Positions 46,601 through 55,841 of a stretch of DNA of 55,841 bases are shown in pieces. The stretch is from Lojkania enalia (lineage: Eukaryota > Ascomycota > Dothideomycetes > Pleosporales): contig ML986838.1 of NCBI GenBank assembly GCA_010094045.1, positions 1-55,841 of the forward strand, read 5' to 3'. Below the pieces are notes generated by a model that was given only the letters and a program-made list of their open reading frames with translations, made no database searches and was not told the DNA's origin. The translations under genes and the position numbers were made by a program. Numbering within the stretch: position 1 is the stretch's first letter; every line of letters starts with the position of its first letter.

Positions 46601-49340
46601 AAGAGAAGGATACTACCGAATTCGGATAAAGAAGGGCTATAAATAGAAAACGGCATTTAAAATAAGAGAAGATCTCTTTAAATATCTAGTAATACTATTT
46701 AGATTTATAAATATACTAGTAACCTTTTAAACAGTTATAAATAATATATTAAGAGAATACTTAGATGTATTTATAATAGCGTATTTTAACAATATTCTAG
46801 TCTATATAAATAGATTACTAAGAGAGTATAAAGAATACGTTAGAAAAGTATTAGTAAAACTGTAGGAGTATAAGTTACTTATAGTTCTAGAGAAATACGA
46901 GTTTTATAAGATAGAAATAGGGTTTCTAGGATTTTAGATATCTAGAAATAGTATTAAAATAGAATAAGAAAAGGTTAAAGTAATACTAGAATAGCTAGTA
47001 TCTACTTTAGTTAAATAAGTCTAATCGTTTTTAGACTTCGCGAATTTCTACAGAAAATTTATAAGCGGGTACTCTAGAGTAGTAGTATCCTTAATAGAGA
47101 TTACTAAGAAAGAAAAAGGGTTTAAGTAGTAGAAAGTATAATAGAAAGCCTTTAAAGAACTAAAAGCCTGCTTTACCTTAGTATTAATACTAAGAATACT
47201 AGACCTAGAAAAGTAATTTTAAATGGAAACTAATACTTTAAATAAAATAATAGGTGCTTACTTAAGTTAGTAAGATAAAGATAGGAAGTAGAGGCTATAA
47301 GCCTACTTTTTAAGAAAAATAAAACTAGAAGAACTTAACTACAATATATATAATAAGTGTAACGATGCAAAGAAATCGTTCTACGAAAAGCTTCATATAC
47401 AACCTTATCCCAAAGCTTTTCGCTTATCTTATCCTACCCCCGGTTCTACCCCTTTTCCCTTCCGTATATAGTTGTACACTCCCTTATAAGTAGCTTAGTA
47501 GTTCTTCTATATCCTTTCGTACAAGACCTATAGGTGTTAATAGAATTCCTAGGTCCCTGAACCCCTACGCACTCCTATATACCTCTAAGTGGATTCGTGC
47601 CGTATTTAGACCTATTGTCTTGCCTGCGCCGTTATAATAAGGAATTGTTAGTAATAGTTAAAGCGTTAAGAGAATAGTAAATATATTTAGTAGAAACTAA
47701 ATACCTATTTAAAGTTTAAATAGACTATAAAAACCTTATATACTTTATAATAATAAAGAAACTTATAAGAAGATAAATATAATAGGTAGAACGACTAGTA
47801 GACTACAACTTTAAAATAACGTATTGGAAAGGGTTAGAAAATATAGTTATAAACGCGCTAAGTTGTAGAACCGACTATATAACTAAAGAAAGGTATAAAA
47901 GAGACGCGATCCTAAAATAGGAACTAGATAGATCCCTCGTATATAACTACCTATAAGTTGCTTAAGTTATAAAACTAACTATATTAGAGTAAATTTAGTA
48001 GTAAAAGTTAAGAGATATATAAATAGTAGAGCGATATTTAATAAGTAGCTAAGAGGTAAAAGTAATTGAAAATGTAACTTAAAAACAACTATATATATAT
48101 TTATATATATAACAGCAGATAATAAAAGAACTATATAAATTACTAGAATAGAGATACCTAGAAGTAGTAGAAATAGAGTAAAAGTTAAGGAAGGACTTTA
48201 CTCTTACTAATATAAGAAGAGAAATATAAGATATACTCTATAAGTATTTAGAATGCGGAAAGAATAAGACTACGAGATATAAGCTTTATAGATTTTTATA
48301 GCTACTAGAAATACTTAAAGGATTATAGAAGTAGATTATAATTAACTTTATAACTAAATTACTAGAGTTAATAGAACTAGAGTTAGAAAGAAGATACGAC
48401 GCGATTATAAATATAGTAGATTAACTAATAAAGTATATATACTTTAAACTAGTATTAGAAATAATAATAGTATCTAAACTAGTATATAAGTTATTATATA
48501 TAATATTCGCGGAGTATAGAGTTTTAAAGTATATTACTTTAAATAGAGATAAGTTGTTTACATCTAAATACTAGTAGGGATAGATAGAAAAGATAGAAAT
48601 CTAATAATATATATTAACTAGTTTTTACTTATAAATAGACGGTTAGATAGAATAAGTTAACTAGAATCTAGAAATATATTTAAAGATGTATATTAATAAA
48701 TAATAAAATAATTAGATTAATTATTACCTATAGTATAGATAGCTTATAATAAAACAACTTAAAGTACTATAGGAATTACGCCTTTTAAAACTAATTATAG
48801 ATAAAAAGCTGTTACGTATTAGGAATAGAATTAGAAGAAATCTCCAGTTCTACTAGTAGATTAGAAAGCTAAAGAAATAAAGGAAATCTACAATTAACTT
48901 AAGGAAAAGATTTTATTAAGAAATCTTAAAATAGTAGAATAGGCTAATAAGTTAAAGATTAAAGGACTAACCTTTAAAAAGGGGGGTAAAGTTTTCCTGT
49001 TAATAAAAAACTTAAAGACTAAAAGACCTACGAAAAAGTTGGATTATAAGAAGATAGAACTATTTCTAATTAAAGAATAGGTTAAACCTATAAATTATAA
49101 GCTAAGACTACTAAATAATATAAAGATATACCTAGTATTTTATAAGTTAAAACTAGAAACAGTACTAGATAACATACTACTATAAGAAACTATTAATATA
49201 AAACTAGAATAGGAATATAAAGTAGAATATATACTAGTAAAAAAGCGGTTTAGACGTTAGTAGAAGTATCTAGTAAAGTAGAAAAGATACCTATAAGAGG
49301 AAAGTTTATAGAAACTAATATAGAACTTAACTAACTATAC
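43700..49340 (+). pseudogene. RIPed gag-pol of element C
   Basis: The zinc knuckle (44434-44475) keeps C-x2-C-x4-H-x4-C spacing with the His intact and all three Cys changed to Tyr. The RT active site reads YFNN at 46782-46793; both catalytic Asp codons (GAY) have become Asn (AAY), a RIP-type change. Typical Gypsy text follows (QSFLDFANFYRKFISGYS near 47022-47076). RNase H reads LNYNIYNK up to the solo LTR and ELLVIVKALRE after it. An integrase follows. RIP-type stops are frequent. Confidence 0.8.
47356..47636 (+). repeat. Solo LTR of family A, 281 bp, lightly RIPed
   Basis: TGTAACGATG...CCGTTATA, matching the LTRs of element A. Target-site duplication ataag at 47351-47355 and 47637-47641. 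It interrupts the RNase H region of element C. It keeps many CpA, TpG and CpG (tgcaaag, cctgcgccg) in a heavily RIPed neighbourhood. Confidence 0.92.
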
Positions 49341-49389
49341 TATAAAGCTAAAGGAGTTTTACTAGAAGACTAGAATAATAGATTATTAA

Positions 49390-49980
49390 AAAGAGCCTAG
49401 TTAGGAAGTAATAATAGTAGTAATATAGAAGGAGCCTCTTGCGTAGAACTTAGAGTAGTAGTAGAGAGTACTTCGGACCTAGTAGACCTTCTCTTCTCTT
49501 CCTCCAACTTCTCTTACTCTTCTATTAACTTCACCTCTCGTTTCCTAAGATCTAGACTATACTCCTCTAGAAAATAGACACGCTTCTTAGTATACTCTAG
49601 ATAAGAAAGAGCTATATAATAGCAACGTGCAGATTCCTTAAGATAATAAATCTTCTCTTTCTTAGTAGCTATAAAATTTTAATAGGTAGAAGCAGACTCC
49701 TTATAGGCCTTTAATATATTTACTAGAAAACGGCGAAGGGTACCCTCGGTTAGAGAAAGATTGTAAGATAAACCCTAAGAAAGATATTCTTTATATATAG
49801 AAGAAAGAGTAGTATTATTATAATAGTTACGGTTTGTAGACTAATAGTTTAAATAATAGTAAGACGGATCTATTATAACACCTAGTAAAAGAATTAAGTA
49901 ACTAGTATAATAGTTATAGGTAGAAGTATTTTCGCGTTAAACCTTTAGTATAGTAGAAAGAGAAAAGAAGAATGAATAGA
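49390..49980 (-). pseudogene. Antisense coiled-coil-like frame in the 3' region of element C
   Basis: On the minus strand one frame runs through 49980-49441 (180 codons) with only five stops, far fewer than neighbouring frames in this RIPed DNA. Each stop (TAA or TAG) can come from CAA, CAG or TGG. The sequence reads as a helical, charged protein: EGTLRRFLVNILKAYKESAS, KKEKIYYLKESARCYYIALS, YTKKRVYFLEEYSLDLRKRE, then EKLEEEKRRSTRSE and a serine/threonine-rich end. It sits between chromodomain and 3' LTR, opposite to gag-pol. Start is uncertain; a GTAAGT at about 49984-49989 (minus) could be an intron donor. I do not recognise the family; similar proteins may be annotated as hypothetical in other fungi. 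Confidence 0.6.
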
Positions 49981-50192
49981 GCTATACTTACGAGTTAAGT
50001 AGGACCTACCGGAATATATAAAGTACTAACCCCGGAATAGAAAAATATAGACGTAGTACTATAGTATATTTATACGGAATATATTAGAAGCTAGAATAAG
50101 CTGCTAGAGATAGTAGAATACTATACCTAAACGGAATAAGTAAGATAATAGATTAAAGAGCTTCGGGATAAACCTATAGAAGGAAGAGTAGG

Positions 50193-50734
50193 TATTATAA
50201 ATATAGAATACTAAGAGGTACTACTTCTATAGTTAGGGTTTAATCTAATATTAACTACTATATAGGTTGATTTAAACGAGAACTAATAAGGTAATAATAG
50301 GTAGAAGTATATTAGGGACCAATTATTAGATAGTAAGTAGTAGGATTGCGGGAACTAGAGAGATAATTAGCTAGATAATAAGGTATAGTATAACCTATAT
50401 ACGTAATAATAGTAGAAGTATTAGGTATAGTAGAATAGATCTAACAAACTTAATAGACCTAATAAGTTAGGCTTAGTAGTTTTAGACCTAACTATATAAG
50501 ACGAAAGATCTTCTTAGTAGATTAAGTCCTATATAGTTATTCTCGTAGATTTATCTTATTACTATATTAGACTTCTAAGAATATATTCGTTATATTCGAA
50601 GAACTAGGCAATCCTACTACTCTCTCTTTATTAAAGCTACTACTTCTAACCAACCTAACGTAAATAAGGCCCCGGCGTATATACGACTACAACAGCGGTT
50701 ATTATATATACTAGTAGTATATAGGTTAGTAATA
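50193..50734 (+). repeat. 3' LTR of element C, 542 bp
   Basis: Pairs with 42972-43513 and differs by RIP-type transitions in both directions (for example it keeps CCCCGGCGTATATACGACTA where the 5' LTR is changed). It is followed by TSD agtat at 50735-50739. Confidence 0.92.
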
Positions 50735-50820
50735 AGTATATAAAGGATATTTAAGTTAACTATAAAGAATTATAAAGGTTAAAGTTATAAAATTATTAAA
50801 TATAATTTAGTTCTCTTATT
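50735..50820 (-). repeat. B-family LTR fragment, right part
   Basis: Continues the B LTR interrupted by element C (through ggatatttaagttaactataaag). It is cut off at 50820 where an A-family LTR begins. Confidence 0.7.
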
Positions 50821-51099
50821 TATAATAGTATAGGTAAGATAATAGATCTAAATATAGTATAAATCTACTTAGAGGTATATAAAAATATATAGGGGTTTAA
50901 AGACCTAGAAATTCTATTAATACTTATAAGCCTTATATAAAAGAATATAGAAAAACTACCGAGCTACTTATAAGAGAGTATATAACTATATACGGATGGG
51001 AAAAGGGGTAGAACTAGGGGTAAGATAGGATAAGTAAAAAGTTTTAAGATAAGATTATATATAAAGCTTTTCGTAGAACAATTTCTTTATATTATTATA
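50821..51099 (-). repeat. 3' LTR of element A (right copy), 279 bp
   Basis: Reverse complement of the A LTR. The complement of the A polypurine tract follows at 51100 onward. The element is therefore minus-oriented with its body to the right. Confidence 0.88.
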
Positions 51100-51135
51100 C
51101 TACCCCCCTTTTTATAGGCTAATAGTTCCTATCTA

Positions 51136-52164
51136 TACTAGTTTAGAAGAGAATTGGAGCTATTATAGATGGGTTCTAGTATAAAGAAATTTCTTTAAGG
51201 AGGTATTTACTAATAAAAGCTAATATGTATAATTACCTATAGAGATATATTTATATATTAATATAATATTAAGTAAGGTTTTTATAGTAAGTATAATTAA
51301 CCTATATATTAGCTAGTAACTACTATTATAATAGTTTATTAATATTGCAATTTTGTCGCATATAGTAATAAGCGTTTACTAGCCTTAATATATTGCTAGG
51401 TTACTATTAACTAAGCTTTCTTAACTAAATAACAACTTCTATTCTATATATATTATTATATGTCTCTAAAACCGTTAATTATTAAAGTATTATTAATACC
51501 TTATAGAAAAAAATTAATTAATATACGACTCTACCTACCTTCTAAAGCCTCTTTAGAGGCCTTCTAAATTATCTACTTTTAAGCTATATATATGCTCGCT
51601 TATAGGTAGTATATAATATTTACCTTTTAGTCCTTAAGATTAAAAAAATGTAAGTATTATATCTTATAAAATAAAAAGTACAACTCCATATAAATCGTAT
51701 CTAATATTAGTGGAGTATTTACTACTAATATACTTATAAATCCCCTTCTACTATAAGGAGAAGTTTCTAGTCTTCTAAGGCTATCTTAAACTATAGATAG
51801 TAGCCTAATATATAGAAGATAAAGAGGATAAAAAGGTAGCTTTAAGGCTGTTTTAGAGTCTACTTATAGTCTAATACTTATAGCCTAGGTTGTAAAGAGT
51901 TAGAAAACTAGTCTTTTTAAAGCTAATATATAGATAGCTTTATTCTACTAGGGTATTAAATTACTCTATTAGGTTTTAGTTTTAGAAACTCTAGTATCTA
52001 GCTTTTAAACTGATATCGCGGCGCTCTTAGGTAGTTAAAGATAAGATAAAAGAAGTTTAGAGAGAGTTTAGAGGGAAGAAAAAGAAAGAAGAATAGAGGA
52101 GAAGAGGATTAGAAAGGTATCTAACAGCCTACTATTAGATCCTCCGGATACTATAGAAAAGTAA
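51136..52164 (+). pseudogene. Antisense reading frame in the 3' region of element A (right copy)
   Basis: Third copy of the frame seen at 10981-12009. It matches in order (YKSYLILVEYLLLIYL-like text near 51690-51740, then KKVA near 51830, then a charged tail near 52060-52110). Single-base length changes near 51650 and 51840 shift the frame, and its stops are partly at different codons. It ends at the same TAA (52162-52164). Confidence 0.4.
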
Positions 52165-52249
52165 TTTTAGGCCTATACTTTAGTTTTTAAATCTACTACT
52201 TAACTCTTATATATTATTATCTACTAGATAATCTGTATTTTCTATACTA

Positions 52250-55200
52250 TTCTTATATACCTTAATCTATTTAGTTAGGGTCTTTAGGGGTCCTAGCTAA
52301 TTTAGATACTTATTATAAAAAGCTTTTAACTTATAAGGCGAACCTATAAAATTTAAGGCTTTATACTAGACTAGATTAGAATTATATCCTACCTATTTTA
52401 TACGGTATTTAAGGGTCTTATAATATAGCTTACTAGCTAGTATTTCCTCAACCTCCTACTCTTCTACCCCCTTAATAGCGATAGCGGGTGGTTTTAGAGC
52501 TTCTTACTCTAGTAGAGGGTCCTAGGAGTTCTTATACAGTAGGTTTAGTACGAAGATATTATATATTCTCGACCCTAGGGGTAGCTGTAAATAGTATAAG
52601 TTTTCAACCTATTCTAGTACTTTAAAAGGGCCCTCCTATTAATTAGATAGCTTTCGGCTCGATCTCTAAACCGTAAGATTCTTAGTATTTAGGTAGACTA
52701 TATTACTAATCTACTAATCAATTAATTACTAGTAATAGTTAATAACAGATTATATATAATTCTAAGCCTTCTTAATATTAGCTTTTATAGTTTCCTAGAC
52801 TATATATATATAAATTACTAGAGCTAAAATATTCTTATAATTTAATTTATCTATTATAGTAATAGAATTAATAGAATATTTTCAATCCTAACTCTAATAG
52901 GGCTTAAATCTATATAGGATCTAATATAGGGATATTCTAATAGTTATATAGGGTAGAGTTATTTATACTTAATCGATTATAGGTAATAGAGAACTCTAAT
53001 TATTCTAGTAGAAGGATATAAAAGGGCGCAGTCTTTAATTAATATACTTATTTATAATCTCTATCTATTTATTAGTCTCTTTATAATAAGTAGTAGATAG
53101 TTTAATCTTTACGCCTAAGATACGGTAGAATTTAGACTAGAAACTAGATATAAACTAAGGTCCTTAATCTAAAATAATAGTTTCGGGTGTATAGCTAAAG
53201 CGGTACACCTATTAAATAAATAATTCAGCTATTCCCCGTGCGTTAATTATACGATAGAAGAGAATAGATACCGCTTGTTTAGATAGGCGATTAATTACTA
53301 CTATAATCTAATTATATCCGAACTTATCTATAGAGAAATTTTTAAAGTTAATATATAGGTACTATATTAGTCGATTTAGTATAGGAAGTAGGTAGATAAA
53401 ACCTAGGGTTTAGGTTTATATCGGATAAGCTTTATAGTATAGGATATAATTCCGTATATATCGTTTATAAGTAGCCTCTATACCTTTCTAGTAGTACTTC
53501 TAGAATAGTAACTAATAGGTTTTAATAGCGCTTAGATATGCGGAGGATACTTAGTTATAAGCTTCTTATATAAATCGCGTATAAAGGCCTAAATCTAATA
53601 GAATATATAAGCGATTATTATAGAGGAGTAGTCTATTCTCTATCTAATACTTATAGGATAAAAGGGTGCGTTTCTACGCAAAGGAGGCTCGGTTTTCCTA
53701 TAATAATATGTCGATCAACTCTAGAGAGTTTAGTAATATAACCTACTTCTAGCTTTTAATAACGTTTAGTATAGCCGCTTAAGTTATTATTTAGGTAATA
53801 TAGGACTAAACTAATTCGGCATTAATTTGGGGGTAAAGTTAATACGGTCTAAATAGAACTCTCAACTAGTTATCGGTTTAAACTACTTTTAAGTTTTTTA
53901 CATCTTATTCGTAATAACTAAGAATATCTACTCTAGTATTATTTTTACCTAGAGTATATTCGATTCGGAACTAATACTAAGCTAATTCCTCGGTCTAATA
54001 AATTTAACAAGTATTAAGTACCTTTATAGTTATAAAATATTCGAGTAAGTAATAATCGGTGTATACTAGAGTTCTAGTAGCTACTAAAGTAAGTTCTACC
54101 CTTTATTATTTAAACGCTGTAACGATTATAAATAGTTTCTTATTATAAATTTCCTAGTTTAGTTCCAAACCGGATAGAACCTTACTATAGAATACTATAG
54201 GGTACTATTTTCCGTTAGGATATTTCTATAATAGTACTCCTATAACTATTCTATTAGAGGTATTAGTTTCCATTTTTATTTCTAATATAGGGTTAAAGTA
54301 GTAGAGTATAGATATACTTAATAGAGCTAACTTTAATTTCTTAAAGGTAATATCACATTCTAAAGTTTATATAAAAGGGGTTATAGAGCTTTATAGTATA
54401 ATAATTAGCTTTATAATACGCGAGAATCCCGGTATAAACTATTAATAGAATCTAGTAAAACCTAAGAAGAATTTCACACCTGTTATAGTAGTAGGTAACT
54501 GCTAGTTGTATAGTACTTCTACCTTCTCTAAGTTAACCTTAAAGCCTTTATTTAAGAGGATATAGCTAAAGTATTTAGTTCGGGTAATATAGAATTCGCT
54601 CTTCTTAATATCAACTTATAACCCTACTTAATATAATCTCTTAAAAACTTTCTTAACGTAGATAGTATATATCGCCTCGTCTTTAAAGTAGATAAGAATA
54701 TTATCTAGGTAAACGATATAAAAGTTATCTAGATAGTCGATTAGTATATTATTTATATAACGCTGGTAAGTTGCTAGGCTATTATATAATTTAAAAGATA
54801 GAACTTTATACTTATAGGTTCTATATCGAGTCTAAAAGGTAGTATATTCCTTAGAATTAGAGTCTATTCTAATCTTATTAAAGGCTATATAAATGTTAAA
54901 CTTAGTAAAAATTACTACCTTAGTAGGTCTAGATAGGAGTTTATCTATACGCAGTATCGGATATATATTCTTATAAGTAAGAGTATTAAATTTATAATAA
55001 TCTATATAAATATATAGGTTGCTATTAAGTTTATAAATATAAAGGATTAGAAATATAAAAGAGCTCTAACTCTATTTAATATACTTATACTATAGATTAT
55101 CTATAATATACTTTTTAGTTACCTTTAACTCCTTAATATTCTACTTATATAACGGGCTGTAACTATTAGAAAGGAGTTCCGTAAGGATAATCTTATAATT

Positions 55201-55841
55201 ATAAGAGTAGTATTCTAATAATTAATAAGCCGCAGTTTTACTAAATATATCCTAATACCTATAGTATTTAGATAATAATTAGAGATTTACTAGTACTTTG
55301 TTTTTAGCCTTATCTTCCAGCTCTAAGGCTTACTTATCTTTAATTAGCCGCTCGATTTCGTATAGAGACGTAGAGAAAAACTTATTCTCTTTTCTCTTTA
55401 TATTAAAGTAGAAAGTATTAGCTAAGATAAAAGCAATAATAGAAGAATAGACTTTCTTTAGATTGGGTTTAGACTTTATTATATACAGGCGTATAAGAGC
55501 TTTAAGCTTATTTAGACTATAAATTATAAGAGACTAATATAGTTTTAGTAGTTTTAGTAGACCCTTAATATAATAGATAGTCGGACTGTAGAACTACTAA
55601 TACTAGTTCTTTTCTTATAGAGTATTACGTTGCTAGATATCTAGCTCTACCTCCTTATTATATACTAGCTAAGTTAATTATATAAGAAGAGGAGGTAAAG
55701 AATTATAAGTAGTAGAATACTTAGAAGGCTATATAATCTAATTCTTATCCGTATCTAGCTAGAGTTGAAAATAATATAACTATTTAATACTAATAATATA
55801 ATCCTAAATACCTAAATCTATAATAATAAATAGGTAGTTTT
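52250..55841 (-). pseudogene. RIPed pol of element A (right copy), partial
   Basis: RT on the minus strand reads NSKEYTTFQTRYRTYKYKVL near 54810-54870 and YLDN at 54700-54711, where the second catalytic Asp is changed to Asn. RNase H and integrase (ILD*GPQFISS-like text near 53145-53185) follow to the left. The frame is full of RIP-type stops. Confidence 0.7.

Larger units (their letters stand above)
42972..50734 (+). mobile_element. Gypsy element C, full length, RIPed, with a nested solo LTR
   Basis: Two 542-bp LTRs and TSD agtat, inserted into a B-family LTR. Order: gag at about 43700-44500 with zinc knuckle 44434-44475, protease region, RT at about 46300-46960 with active site 46782-46793, RNase H at about 47200-47900 (split by a solo A LTR at 47356-47636), integrase at about 48100-48950, chromodomain-like region at about 49190-49330, an antisense coiled-coil frame at 49390-49980, a purine-rich tract (AGGAAGAGTAGG) and the 3' LTR. 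Without the nested LTR it is about 7.48 kb. Confidence 0.92.
50821..55841 (-). mobile_element. Gypsy chromovirus element A, right copy, runs off the window
   Basis: From left to right: 3' LTR, antisense frame on plus, then chromodomain (about 52330-52560), integrase (about 52700-53600), RNase H (about 53900-54300), RT (about 54550-55100) and protease sequence at the edge, all on minus. The right edge corresponds to about 24610 of the full-length A copy, so gag and the 5' LTR lie outside the window. Heavily RIPed. Confidence 0.85.

Overview
The window looks like a chromosome segment from a filamentous ascomycete (Pezizomycotina-type). Its genes have introns of about 50-60 bp with GT...AG ends and encode fungal protein families. 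Two large blocks are extremely TpA-rich and poor in CpA/TpG, which is the signature of repeat-induced point mutation (RIP), a fungal process. I cannot name the species.

Layout. 1-384: the 3' end of a largely unmutated Ty1/Copia element (end of the RNase H frame, polypurine tract, 125-bp LTR). 385-5740: gene-bearing DNA with a short-chain dehydrogenase (867-1969, minus) and a zinc alcohol dehydrogenase (3540-4712, minus). About 5741-32394: RIP block 1, made of nested and truncated Gypsy chromovirus elements (called families A, B and D here), pogo/Fot1 pieces and two 10-N gaps. 32395-32700: two hAT-like termini. 32701-39084: a gene island with a secreted-type FAD oxidase (33041-35293, plus) whose 3' end is supplied by a solo Copia LTR, and a HET-domain pseudogene (36379-38619, minus). 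About 39085-55841: RIP block 2, with a Gypsy RT fragment split by a small LTR element that is itself split by a pogo/Fot1 transposon, a full-length Gypsy element C carrying a solo LTR of A, and a 5'-truncated element A running off the right edge.

Insertion order can be read from target-site duplications (TSDs). Element A sits in a pogo copy (TSD aaaag). C sits in an LTR of B (TSD agtat). A solo LTR of A sits in C (TSD ataag). The small LTR element sits in a Gypsy RT (TSD atcta), and pogo sits in that element's right LTR (TA).

The most interesting signal is a reading frame antisense to the retrotransposon, between the chromodomain and the 3' LTR, in all three chromovirus families A, B and C. 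Its interruptions are mostly RIP-type stops. It is clearest in C (about 180 codons, five stops, coiled-coil-like) and present in three separate copies of A. Other notable points are the LTR-derived C-terminus of the FAD oxidase, a 24-nt micro-exon, RIP-type nonsense mutations in the HET gene, one-sided RIP of a pair of LTRs from the same insertion, and two N gaps each flanked by near-identical kilobase duplications that look like unmerged contig overlaps.

The three metabolic genes (SDR, ADH, FAD oxidase) are oxidoreductases, but nothing in the sequence proves they share a pathway. All domain calls are from reading translations by eye; no database search was run.
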